From Chaunax sp. Z400 (taxonomy: Eukaryota; Chordata; Actinopteri; Lophiiformes; Chaunacidae), in assembly GCA_037577475.1 (NCBI GenBank), contig CM075184.1, forward strand, positions 13,898,094 to 13,962,093: a stretch of 64,000 nucleotides of DNA, written 5' to 3'. This document shows positions 25,529 to 37,800 of this stretch, in pieces. Position 1 is the first letter of the stretch. Each line of letters begins with the position of its first letter. The notes beneath the pieces were generated by a model. The model was not told the origin of the DNA and ran no database searches. It saw nothing but the letters and a program-made list of their open reading frames with translations. The translations under genes and the position numbers were made by a program.

Positions 25529-26149
25529 CTCCACCAAGCTCATTTTCATCATATCCTGTCCCATGATAGTTTGACCCTCATAATATGAGTCATTGACCAT
25601 GAAAACCTACCCCTAAAATTAGGAATCACGTTAGTATTATTAGTTTGACAGATTTTTTTTGTTTGTTTTTTTTGGATCTAGCTCAGCAACTTTTCAAGAT
25701 ATGTCAAATTTGACACCTTATGCAACCTGAAACCAATACAGTTTCAGCTACAATTTGATCATTATCTAATAATCTGTATCATTATTATTTATGATCTCAC
25801 AGTAGTGAATTTGCTGTGGGCCCTATAGATTTAAACATTCAGGATAAGCAGATCCAGAATATTACTTGGATCAAGATCAAGATTTGTGGAAGATCTTATG
25901 GGGATATCATCGTGTATTTTTGTTCAAGTATTGTAGGCATCATCTATGAAGTCAGAAGAAAATATCTTGCAATTGCCCATATCATGCACTGATCTGAATC
26001 GCCACCAAAATCTAATGGATTGTTCCATGGGCAATCTCTCCAAAACATTTAATCAAAATCCATTCTTAACTTTTTTAGTAATCCTGCTAACAAATAGACA
26101 GACAGACAAACAAACCAACACTGGCAAAAACATTATCTCCTTGGCAGAA
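25529..26149 (-). mobile_element. MITE-like nonautonomous element, copy 1
   Basis: Bounded by CTCCACCAAG at 25529-25538 and CCTTGGCAGAA at 26139-26149, which pair as short terminal inverted repeats. Interior phrases (AGTAATCCTGCTAACAAA, GACAGACAAACAAAC) are the reverse complement of the start of the related copies at 48007 and 58655 (TTTGTTAGCAGGATTAC). No coding capacity. It lies in an abhd2 intron. Confidence 0.5.
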
Positions 26150-26636
26150 GTAAAAAGATTGTACCAATAAGGTGTCACAGTGATTTAATTTAACAATTAA
26201 ATATGAAGTCAATTAATTGATTTTGATAATAGATTAATCGGTGGCCATTTATATACCACCATATATATATAACATTTGATTCAAAGCTTCATATTTATGA
26301 AGTGTAATTACTTCTCTCTATTGACATCAATCCAATTTTAATAGTTTGCTTTATTTTTTGTATACAGTATCTACCTACCCACATGTTCCTGTTGCTATAT
26401 AGCAATAAATATGTTATTTTATCCTACCAATCCTGTTAATAATAAGATTGTATATCCTGTTAGATCATAAGTCCAGATCGAAGACCAGGAATAAAGTCCC
26501 GGTCAAAGGTGGACTGGTGAAAATGACAGGGCTACAATTGACTAAAAGAAATGCTAAAATGAATTGGTAGTGGTTCATACAACAAAAAAGTAGACATCGC
26601 TTAGAGTTACTGTGGTCTTAGCTCTCATTTATGTTC

Positions 26637-26760
26637 CTTTCTCTTTTGACTTTCAACTGTCCGTTGTTCTGTTGTCATATTGTAAGGGTCTATTTGACTA
26701 TTTTCCTGCCTATGCTTTGTCTGGTATTGGTTTGTTTGCTATAGGCTGCTGCCTTGAACT
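26637..26760 (+). repeat. Dispersed repeat copy B (pair with 22913-23100)
   Basis: CTGTTGTCATATTGTAAG, GCCTATGCTTTGTCTGGTAT and TTTGTTTGCTATAGGCTGC align with copy A in the same orientation at roughly three-quarters identity by eye. No open frame of note beyond chance. Confidence 0.45.
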
Positions 26761-27686
26761 TTGTAAAACAAGCTGCGCAAGCCTTAAAGTCAGCAAAGCT
26801 TCTCTGATACCTGACTTTGTTTACCCAATTCATTTAGGAGAAGTATGTTACCACAGAGAGGAAGTTGCATCCACTTTATTTAATATATCACATACAAATT
26901 GCTTCAGCCTCAGTCTTTTAGGAGTAAAGGGTTTATAAAAACATCAGATGTAAACACAACTCAGCCTTAATCACACTGTACCAGAATTAATACCACCGCC
27001 CGTCTACATACTATCATACGATTGGAATATCTCTGTTAATACTCGCTGCATGAGATTAACTTCAACTAATAACCCACCTACCACCGCACAGCTAACGCCC
27101 GTCTGGCCCATTACAAACATCCTGTGACTATATCTGAGTTGTTTTTAGAGGTTAGCTAACTTTATTTTAAATCATAAGTCAGACTGTGTCCCTTAATAAA
27201 CAATCCACGTTGACAACTTCAGCCAAATAACGCTAGATCTTCTTTTTTGGTCACGACTTAAGAGCTGATGAGTTTACGACCACAAGGGCACATACTGTGA
27301 ACTGATGTTAGCCGGCTAACCTAGCATTAAAACGGTTATACATGAACCCATTTCTGGACGAAAACAAAGGACGTTAACCAGCGCGTATGTGTCATGTCTG
27401 TGTAAGAGCAAGTAACAATCCCGTCGCATCTTCGTTCGCCCTAGAGGTCCGGGAAATGAAAACATTTAGCTCGCTGCCCACTCTTATTTTGACCATAAAG
27501 TTAAATTCATATTGCTGTAACATTCAGACGAAATGCAGCCCCGTTGAACCTATTTTCTTCTGAACTTTAGTTTCATATAGCCTGTCTCAGCAGACAGGAG
27601 TCTATAACATAACTATCGATCTGGTTAATGAGGCAGCGTCTTCAAACCAGACATAGCATTAGCATCCTTAACATTATCTTACTTAC

Positions 27687-27930
27687 CTCGGCTTGGGAAA
27701 AGGAATCAATTCCTTGCTTCTTAAAGGCGACAGACCTAGTTTATGTTCGAGGCATTTTGTTTGTTTTGTGTCTCTCTAAACCATGGCTGTCTGATGGGTA
27801 TGACGCCCTCTGATGACCAGACTCGAAGCTACCTACAGCTGAAGCAGCAACATCAGCCCCAACATCTCCGGTTCCACTTCCTGGAAGATTCTGTAATTTG
27901 CATATCAGCTTACTCATTGGTTAAAACAGC
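27687..27930 (-). promoter_or_regulatory. abhd2: Probable abhd2 first exon and promoter
   Basis: A strong minus-strand donor CCGAG|GTAAGT (GT at 27686-27685) ends a plausible untranslated first exon. Upstream on the minus strand lie an ETS-type ACTTCCTGGAAG (27876-27887), an octamer ATTTGCAT (27896-27903) and an inverted CCAAT box (ATTGG, 27916-27920). There is no TATA box at a fixed distance, so the start site is uncertain. The block faces mfge8 across about 4 kb. Confidence 0.4.
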
Positions 27931-28589
27931 CTATGATGTAGATAAGAGCAATAAATCAGTCAATTTCCACGCCCCTCATCTGTAACTCATTTTATGTCTA
28001 TTTTTCTTTTGTGTTGTTATTACAATGCAGTTTTTGTTGCAGTGCACTTTACAAAAAACTTATTTTTTTTCATGATGTCCTAAAGAAAAAATGTGTCAGT
28101 ACATCACCGTATGACGGACGCGTTTTGGACAAAAATCGTGCAACCAATAACCAAATCCATATGAAATATGTTTGCTGCACATTCCTCTGTGGATACACTG
28201 TGTGTTGGAGATGCAGTCGATGAAATCTTTCGTGAACTTGACAGGAACTTGAGCTGGAACATGTTACATACCAGTTCAACTACTGTGTGGTGGAACGTGC
28301 TAGCACATAATCTTGCAATTTGCTGGCTCCCTGATAGTTACTGTCATTATTTTTTTATCACTAAATACACATGTTGTAGAACCTACATATACACCATAAA
28401 GCATGGCAGGTGGTAAATTTGAATGTGCCATAGCTACTTGCTGCATTTATTGTTATCTGTGCTGTTTAATTGGATCTTAAATTAATCAAAGCTAATCACT
28501 CAATTACAGTAACAAATGAGTGTCAGGCTCACAGAACTATTGACACAAATCAAGAAGATATAGTTCTTGTTGCAACTACAGTATCCACC

Positions 28590-28790
28590 TGATGGCGACA
28601 GAGAGTTACAGAGAGTTACTTATGAGGGGCCGTTATTCAGAATTTCTTCTCACATACACACACATGAAACACTTTCACACACACTGCTGAAAAATTACAC
28701 GCTCACACACACATATGAAAAGCTCACACACATATATAAAAAGCTCCCACACACACAAAACAAAGTGTGCTGTAATGCTGCGACTGTATT
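28590..28790. repeat. CA-rich degenerate simple repeat
   Basis: ACACACACA runs separated by CACATGAAACACTTT-like and AAAAGCTCACAC-like spacers form a short, decayed tandem pattern immediately beside the Penelope-like relic. Confidence 0.6.
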
Positions 28791-29385
28791 ATTAATTTAA
28801 TAACCTGCTCACCGTGGAATATGCGACTGCCTGAAGAGCTGGGGAACGACTGTGTGGTTTCTCCTACAACTTTGCTCCACTTGTGTTTGGGTGTTTTATC
28901 CTTAGGGTGAAGCAGTTTTTGTCTAAGGGTGTTACTGGGATTGACAAACATTGGGATGTTGAGCTTGGAGCAACAAGCAGATACTCCAAACACATACACT
29001 GTATGTAGATGACAGTATTGTTGCCCCTGTCCGTCTTTCCTCTGTGTTTGATGCAACGCTGTTCTTTTGAAGATTCTTTGCTTACTTGATGAAGGCCCAG
29101 TTGTGCGTTTGCCACATGTTTTCAGGGCTTTCTTAAGATATGCCTGCTCCTTTTCTTTTCCCTCAGCCTTTGTAGCGACATTCTCAGCCCAATGTTGTAG
29201 GGTTCTGGTGACTCCCAGTTTGTGTTTCAGTGGGTGAAAAAGCAGGTGTTGGTCTGTGTGTGTAGGTTTACGGAAAACTACAATGATTCTATAGTTCTAC
29301 TGCATAGAAAGCTGTCTTGCAGTAGAAGTTTTCTGACAGCTTCCACCGCTTCAGATGTACTGAAGGTATTCAAGTGAAAAGTAGA
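28724..29385 (-). mobile_element. Penelope-like retroelement relic with internal deletions
   Basis: The minus strand has an uninterrupted frame from about 29290 to 28724. It begins VVFRKPTHTDQ, the block just after the reverse transcriptase palm in Penelope-like elements. The linker follows (HKLGVTRTLQHWAEN; TLRQKLLHPKDKTPKHK). After SKVV the frame jumps to GETTQ and SSSG, so the GIY-YIG core normally placed there is mostly gone. Upstream, about 29380-29300, another frame reads EAVEAVRKLLLQDSFL, similar to the region before the RT palm. The palm with its catalytic aspartates is therefore missing too. It is a fossil between abhd2 and mfge8. Confidence 0.7.
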
Positions 29386-30239
29386 ATTTAAATTCCAATT
29401 TGCATTTGCCAATGATGGAATTTTAAATTCTGTTATTTCTTGATAACAAGTTTATAACAATTACTTTCCAATAGAAGGGACTGATGAATTGTTACTTTGT
29501 TAATAACATTAACTAATTTTGTCACTAATTTTGCCACAAAGATATTTCTTTTGTAGAAAATCGATGTGGGATATTAATTTGTTTCCATTTTTTGTTATTT
29601 TTTGTTACTTTTTGTATCATTATCTTGAAATGCACCTTTAGGTAGATCAATTATTTCATGAAAAAGCAAGCTGATTCATTAGAAACAGGTGAATTTTTGT
29701 TTCTGTAGTTGTTTTATAGAAAATGTTTCATCCAAACCTTGATAAGGAAGAAAAGGTTTCAAGAAAGTGTTTATGAAAAGCAATAAAGAGACTTTTTAAT
29801 CTATGTTAAGTAAGACAAAAGAAACAGCTAGGAATCCTTATACCTAATCCTTAAATAGCTGTATATATTTTTAAATATGAAGCAAACTTTATTGTTCCAG
29901 TGTTGTTACATTTACATTTAACTAAAGGATATGACAAAGAAATTTGTTTTGTTTTCTACATCTTGGGAACTACTACAAATCCCCCCAGTGCATCCTATTG
30001 CTCTGCAGCAATGCATATTCTCAATGTTTTTGTGAAGACTATTGTTTAACTCCAGGCTCCTCAATCATGTTCTGCAGCCACTAGAGTGGGAGACAATAAA
30101 TAGATTTAGGAAATCATATTTTATGGGTTCCAGGAGGGAAATCAGTCCCAATTCAGACGTTACAGGGATTGATGTTGGATGCTGCTAAATAATAGACGCC
30201 CCTATTGGCAGTAGACCTACTACATCTACCATTTTAATA

Positions 30240-30628
30240 AGAGGACACCAGCTCATGCACTACTGTTTTGTTTTGTTTTGTTTTTATTGTTTTTTTTGTT
30301 TTTTTATTAATTGGGGTTTCAAATAACAACATTTAAAACAAATGACAACATATAGGGGATATTTAGTCTTGGCAGCAAATACAGTATACCATCAAATCTA
30401 GACAAATTAATGTAGAGAAAAACAAAAAAACACAACAACAAGAAAACAGCCAATGGAACTGAAGAGAGGTGTACAAAAAGAGAACAAAATTTTGAAAACA
30501 AAATTTGATCCATCCTGGACAACAGGTTAACTAATCATGACTAATATTTCGACTTAGAAAATCCATAAAGCGTCCCCAAATCTTTTCAAACACTCCCATC
30601 TTTCCTTTAAAGATGCCATATACCTCAC
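30240..30628 (-). mobile_element. Possible L1-type LINE 3' end
   Basis: The minus strand reads YGIFKGKMGVFEKIWGRF then FLSRNISHD and a stop at 30531, a texture like the extreme C-terminus of fish L1 ORF2 proteins. About 200 bases of 3' UTR follow and then an A-rich tail (T-rich on plus, 30262-30308). The upstream side abuts the SINE tail at about 30630. Short and unconfirmed. Confidence 0.4.
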
Positions 30629-30915
30629 AGCAGTGGAGTTTGCATTTTCTCCCAGTGTCTGCGTGGGTTCCCTCCGGGTTCCCCTTCATCCCACTGACCA
30701 GAACATGTAATATAGGTGAATTGGTGACTCTAAATTGCCCGTAGGTATGAATGTGAGTGTGAATGGTTGTTTGTCTCTCTACGTGTGGCCCTGTGATGAA
30801 CTGGCGACTTGTCCAGGGTGTACCCTGCCTCTCTCCCAATGTCAGCTGGGATAGGCTCCAGCCCCCTTGTGACCCCTAACAGGATAAGCAGTTACAGAAA
30901 ATGGATGGAAGGATG
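30628..30915 (+). mobile_element. SINE body and tail
   Basis: GTGGAGTTTGCATTTTCTCC, GTGTCTGCGTGGGTTCCCTC, GGTGACTCTAAATTGCCCGT, CTGGCGACTTGTCCAGGGTG and AGCTGGGATAGGCTCCAGCC occur in order, ending in the simple tail ATGGATGGAAGGATG. This is a very abundant teleost SINE-type repeat. The start overlaps the element at 45289-45450 (which has the tRNA-like head), and the rest matches 40887-41070 in reverse. 5'-truncated here. Confidence 0.75.
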
Positions 30916-31689
30916 AAATGGCTGCCAAAATATCTCAAAATAAGTTGTGGGGCTAATGTAATGTAATGCTAATGTAGCAGATTCTTTCCTCCAACATAAA
31001 AGTAGGTAATTTTATTTTATCTTTTAAAAAGATTTAGGCCTACAATTCTGAGAACAAAATGTCAATAGGCGTAATGAGGAGAAGTGATTATTTTACTTAT
31101 CCTTTCAGGATTTAGTCCGTTTATGGATTAAGCATAATGTGTAAATCATTCACTGTAATCTAAAACTATCACAAACATAAAACATTAACATGAAACTTTC
31201 TGTTTTCTTGAATTGTTTGAAATTAAACATATTCAGTCAAAATCAATCAATCAGCTGCATCAAGAAACATCCACAATTATTGAAACTAATTTTTCCTCAA
31301 GAATGAGAATCAGGACGAATCAAGGAAGTGAACTTAGGTGGTGGGTGAATTTATTTTACATTCATTTCTGAACCGAATTCATATCCAAAGCAGCCAAAGT
31401 AGCAGCAACAGACTTCTCTATATTTCTCTTCTAGTTTGTTTTTTATTTTATTTTACAAATCAGCCACTTAAAAGGTTTGGAATATTCAGAAGAGTGTTTT
31501 ATGTTATGAATTCAGTCTTCACTTCAGTCAATCAATGTTATAAAAACATGCATTCTATGTCTTTGTCTTCTAGACATAGTCCATGAGATTTCAAATAAAG
31601 TTCTGCTTATTTTAAATAATTTGCCGTTTACCTTCATAGGCATCTAAACACAGACAGCCTACCTAAAGGTTCTCCACACAGCTCTCCGC

Positions 31690-31868
31690 CCATTTAACGT
31701 CACATGTCGTCAACTCGGGTATTACCGTAAAACCCCGGCTCCCTCATTCACCACATCGTCGATCCTTTTCACTCCGTCGGAATTACGATATTTCCGACAG
31801 CACCTTAAGGCAGCAGCAGTCAGAATAAATTGGTGCAATCCCGCTGAGCGAAGTGAGGGTCAACAAAT
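31690..31868 (+). promoter_or_regulatory. mfge8: Probable mfge8 promoter and 5' UTR
   Basis: This relatively GC-rich stretch precedes the signal-peptide exon. It contains ACGTCAC (31697-31703), a cAMP-response half site, and several CpGs (CATCGTCGATCC, CCGTCGGAATTACG). No TATA box is seen. The transcription start is not determined. Confidence 0.35.
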
Positions 31869-34800
31869 ATGGATCGTCACGGAAGTATAGGAATGTTTGT
31901 AACGCTGATACTTTTCCTGCATCCAGTCAGAGGTAAGTCCTTTCTAAACCACCGAAAAAGCCAATCAGATCTGCTTACATTCATACAGAGCTCGTGATCT
32001 GCTCCTGTTTGTTTGTTTGTTTGTTTGTGTCTGTTCTGTATGCCATAGGTTTCTTGTCCAACATCAGCCTTCATTCACCACAGGCTATAATCCACAAGGA
32101 GGCTTTGTAAACTATGCCACACAGTCTTATTTCCCTTTAACTGACTCAGGTCCACTTTTGTTTTTCCTACTGTGTGTCTCGGTGATGGGAAAAGTGAGGA
32201 CTTCCATGAATAGCTTAAGTGATGGATGTCTTTAATGGAAAAACATGTTTTTTTTCCCGAGTAATCAACTACCGGAGTTGCTATATGCCAAAATGACAGC
32301 TGTTTTAATAATTACAATATTCTCATTTGCCAGTCTTTGTCATTTCCAATCACCACAGTCAACATTTAGGGCTCAGTCATGAAATAATGCAGCTTTTCCT
32401 GAAAACAGTGATGTGTAATTTCTAAGTCCTTGATCCCAGGTTTGCAGCTTATTAGTGTTAGAGGCTGCTCTGTTATTACATGTGAGACTCTGTTATTACA
32501 AAGTTCCATCATGGTCAGTGATTATTTTGTAAGAGGCAGGTTTGTAACCAGCACAAGCAGCTCTTGTGAGTGTTTTTTTTTCAGTCTTCATGCACCACCC
32601 ATACTAATACATAATAGTTTGTATTGATGATGCATCTTCAGGAGGTTTTTTTTTATTTATTCTTTTATTTTTTATTTTTACAAACAATGGATTTGTATAC
32701 ATTTTATTTATGCCCACATTTTAAGTCATATAGTCCCCTGTAGACACCTCTCTGGTAAAAAAAAAAAAAAGAAAAAAAAAAGAGGTGGTGCAGATGGAGA
32801 GGAAAACAACACCATATGTGCTCTTGTCCGCAGTCAACATAAACCAGCTGTCTGTGCACCTACCGATGGTTCCAGCAGGAAATGAGGTGCCAACAAGGAG
32901 CATTTAAAAGTCAAATTATGAGACACTATAGTGGCTTGACTGTCTGTTCTATGTGGCTGGCATTTTTTCCTTCTACTGTAATGTTTGTGTGTGTTCTGTG
33001 GCCTATTACTTTGCTTATAAACCACCCGTCAGTCAGGTGTGTGGTGTGTCCTGAGCCACCTGTGAGATGCTGCATTGTCATGTTGTGTAACTGCTCATTC
33101 CTGAAAGAGCTGCATGCATCTGTGCAACCTGGCTAATCCTGCAAGCCCTTAATCCTGCAATAGCCACGCTCTGTTGTCACTGTTGGCTGCATGAACATGT
33201 GATGTTTGGTTAAAAAGTATTCACAACTTTTGACCAAGTATTATTTTCAGTATATGCAAGAAGTAACTGTTCTTGAAGCACAATACTTTTAACACTTAAA
33301 ACCATCACAAGTTTCTTTCCAACATTTAATCACAGTGTACTTGTTTCCATATTAAACCCCATTGAAACCACTTTGTTACCTCTGGTCAGTTGCTTTGTCA
33401 GAATGGTTGTGCTCAGATTTGCTCTCATGCTAAAACATGTCACTTCTTTATAGCAAAGCCAGTCTGCCCAGTTCTCAGAGGTTTAACAGTAACTTGCAGA
33501 TTACATTGACAAAATCTGAAGAATTAAAATGTTCACACACTAAATATCCTATTTGTATGCCTCATTATTGTGGTGGTATACTTTCCAAACAGAGAAAGTC
33601 TTCATTGTTCGCTAACGTCTTACTGATCAACAACTAAGTTGGTCCAGTGGTTCCACATCAGATGACTGTGACGTGGCATCTGATGAGTCAACCAGATGAG
33701 TCTGGTTAAAAATTATGATGATTATGAGTTTGAGTTTTATGACAGCTTTAGTGTGACTCATAGGTTTGGGCTCTGCTGCTCCCACTGAAAGTCTCGGCCA
33801 TTATTTTCCTAATCCAGCCAGAAATTATGACTCAGCACTTTGAGCCTCACAGCTGAGGCTGCAGCACAAAGATTGTATAATGAACTGGGAGTGTGAAGTT
33901 TGAAAGACATCGCAATGAAGGGAGTGTTAAACAAAATGCACTGCTGGAATGAATCACGGGGAATGTAGGGACCCGGTGTTTTTGCATCTCATCTACTTGA
34001 GAGTTAAAGTAATGATATGTCAGGCTCTGCTGCCTCAGCTTTGGCAATTCTTTTTCTTAATGTATCACTTGTAACTTTCTGTTTTTCAGGGATGGTTTTG
34101 CGATTAATTGTTGTCACGTACTCTTTGTTTCACCCCAGTCTACCTTGTTTTTCTTCCTAGAATGTTTGTTAATCTGTGGCTTAGTGATAGCATAGCAAGA
34201 TCAGGAGGCCAAGAGTCTCCCCATTCAAGAAACAGCAAGAGATTCAAAACAACGACATGCTTTGTATCTGCAATGCAGTCTATTACACTGAGAGTGGAGA
34301 AGTCAGCGTCTCTGGTGTCCAACATGTCCAACATTTTTACCTACTTGTTACTCTTAATGTCGTTTGCTTAGGTGACTACTGTGAGGTGAATACTTGCCAT
34401 AACGGAGGAACATGTGTGACAGGGGTAGGAGATGAGCAGTTCATCTGTATCTGTGCGGACGGCTTCGGTGGAGACACCTGCAACCTGACGGAGACAGGTA
34501 CCACAAAGGGGAACCTTTTTGGAGGAAAAGCATAAAGTGAAGTCATACACTTCATTTAATGTCTTCTCTTCTCTCAGGACCCTGCAGTCCTAACCCCTGT
34601 AAGAACGATGGGCTGTGTGAGATCATCGCTCCAACCAGACGAGGAGACGTTTTCAACGAGTACATCTGCAAATGCCAGCCCGGCTTTGAGGGAGTGCACT
34701 GCCAGATCAGTACGTTACCTCTGTTATTAATGAGTCTGAGCTAACTTGCTGTTTATTGAGTGACTTTGGAAGGCTTTTATTTAACCAGTAAGTGTTTCTA

Positions 34801-37800
34801 TGGAGGATGCGTTGATCAGGGAAGATTGTATGGCCTAGCTTAAAAAACAGAGCAGCTGGATACAAACATAATACAGAATCTCATACACGGAACAGTGAGC
34901 AAATTTTGTCTGAACCAGTCAGTGGTCAGAGGACTACAAACAGCAGTATGCTCCACTCACAGATTTCAACTCAAGTGTGAACACATAAGGTTTTTCCATC
35001 CTGAATCAACAAGGGAAGAGAAATGCAGTCCGCTCAGCAGTGTCATGAAAGGATCTCATTCAGTGGGCTCTGTGGTCATTCTGTATGGCTAATTAGTAAA
35101 GGACCACTCCAAGTCTCTTAGCATGCAAACACCTTCCACACTGGTTCAACACGGCGTCTGTTTGTGCTGAAGCTCAACCAGTCACATGAAGAATTTGATA
35201 ACAGTGGATTCCACCACAATCTCTTAATACAATCACCACGTTTTGCTTGGAATGATTGCAAAAGAAGTGGATGGAAAGGATGGAAATAGAGGATTGTTTT
35301 CTACAATGCGAATGTCATGAAAATCCTCCGTAGTTAAAGAAGTGTTTCTGAACTGTGACCGACACCAATGATTTAGAATTAAACATACGTTTTGTGCGTA
35401 CGACTGCCGAGAGTATAGATTCATTATATAATTGTAGTTTGTAAATATAGCTCTCAGGACTTTGAGTCATGCTATTACTGGAGAGGTACTTCCCAGAGGT
35501 CGCTCCGAAGCCCGAAGCCTGACCACGAATTGTAGTGTTTGTACGGTGTGGTCGTCTCCTCCCAAGCATTTTCTAATTTTGAATCAGTCAGATGACAGAG
35601 GTCAGACTGGTGTCGAGGTGCTGGAATGAGGTGGAACCTGTCCTTTATTTGATGTTCAGTAAAGACAGAGACATAGATTCATAGTTAAAGCTGATAATAG
35701 TATTTCAGCAGAAGTTAACAAGTGACTGTCTAGAAATTAGCACAAGAAACAAAGGGGGGGAAACTATTATGGCCCATTCAAATTCTATAATTCATGCTTA
35801 CTTGGCATGCATGCCATGTCAACTGTGATGCTGTAAAACTATTTCATGGTTCTCCTCTTGGTAAGATCACCTGTTTCTGGGTGTTATTAGCCGTGTTGTG
35901 CCTGTGTTGTCGCAGACATACAAGAATTGTTTCTAAGTTGTGAGCAATCCTCTTAGCGTTAACGGGAACAAGAATTAAACAGACCCATGAGGTGTTACGT
36001 CAACCTGTCACCTGCTTTAGTTCTGGAGTCTGAGTTATCGAGGGTTAGTAAGACAAGTAAAATAAGGATGGGCATAAAATGATATTTCATTTTTAAGTAG
36101 AGTCACTTCAGTTCAGTGGACATCAGTTGTATGATGTGGTGTATTACTTTGCATATATAAGCCATGCATCATGGCATAAATACATACATACTAGGGTACA
36201 TGGATATGAATACATAAGTTGTATATGCAAATCTCAACTTTATTTTTAAATAATTATGCAAACTACTATTTTCCACCGCTCTGTTTCTTTTCATTTGCAC
36301 CAGGACATCTGTTTGAATTACTTTTATATTTTTGTGAAGGTGAGTTTCAAATATATTTTATAATTAGACTAACTTCTTGGTACATTGTTAAAACAATTAT
36401 ATTATTTTATTGGCAACTAAGCTTACAGATGTATGTCTAATGAGTATAAATGACAGCAGAAAACAAATATACTGTATGTATATTCAGCTGAAGCCGATGA
36501 GATCATTTCGAAACGTTTCTGTATGAGTGAAACCATTTCCAGTATAATCCAATGAAACACATCCAACTGTACATACATGCAAACATACATGTGACATGGT
36601 TGCTTATGGTTGATTGATTATGTCTGTCTCAGTACTTAGGTTAGGGTGAGGGAAACATCATAAATGTACATTAAAATCCGATCAAAACCCCAAATTCCCA
36701 GACAGGGCTGCTGCTTTTGACGAGATCATAATGTGCAGCTTCAAAGACGATGATAACCAAGGGATGTTATACAGAGGTCTGCTCTGTGCATAAGAGTAAA
36801 ATGTGCTACTGTACATTTTGCCCATTGCTTTAAATAAACCACGTGGACACGTCCAAGTATGCTATCATGTGGAAAATGAGGGGCATTACATGGATTGTAT
36901 TTAAATGGGATACAGGAAGTGACCGCAGACTTGTTTTGTTGCCATGGTTACTGTGGAGGAAAGCAACAGGATGATGGAAAACCTCAAACGTGACATTCAT
37001 GTGTATCCAGTGGCCAGAATACACAGAGTCAGTTTTTTAGGTGGCATGGATATAACCTCCTAAAATCACCTGTGTCTTCTTTCATACTGCCTCTGCACAA
37101 AGTACAATTATCAACAATGATTTTACACCCCTGACCTTCTGTACCCTTAAGAGAGTCCCATCTCCTCATTTTCCCTCCAGGGAAATGTTGTCAACCTGTT
37201 AGATTTAAATAAACTAACCTGTCAGCAACAGTATGTTGGAGAGGCAGTGAGGTTATTGTGGGCCTCTGCCTGCCTCCACCCCCCTCTGATATCACTCTGA
37301 GCTGATTGTGTGCACCACATCTCTAACAATCATCCTTTTTTTGTGATCGTTATGTTTCACAGGATATTTAACTAATTCCTGACTAAGGTTAGTTTGAGGA
37401 GTTGAAAATGTTGCAGTGAGATGTTGTCTTTTTCAGACGTGAACGACTGTGAGGCCCAGCCCTGTCACAATGAAGGGACATGTCGAGATCTTGATGGAGA
37501 CTACTCCTGCCACTGTCCCTCGCCGTATGTTGGAAAGCAGTGCCAGCTACGTACGTTCACCAACTACCATGGCATTTCATTTCACACACACTTTGGTTTC
37601 CAATGAACCTTTCACACTGTATAGTTCAAGTTGTTTAAACAGCGGTTAGGTATAGAACAGATTCAGCAACTCTAAAATTAATGTATGAGTAAATGCAATG
37701 ACTCTCTTCCACCCTTAATCATATTTAAATGGCCGTGCCACAGGCTGCATTTCTCTGCTGGGGATGGAGGGAGGAGCAATCGTGGACTCCCAGATTTCTG

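Noticed and set aside
35485..36000. LTR retroelement
   Set aside because: I could not find two LTRs, a primer-binding site, a polypurine tract or any gag/pol similarity, so the GC-richer patch is left unassigned.
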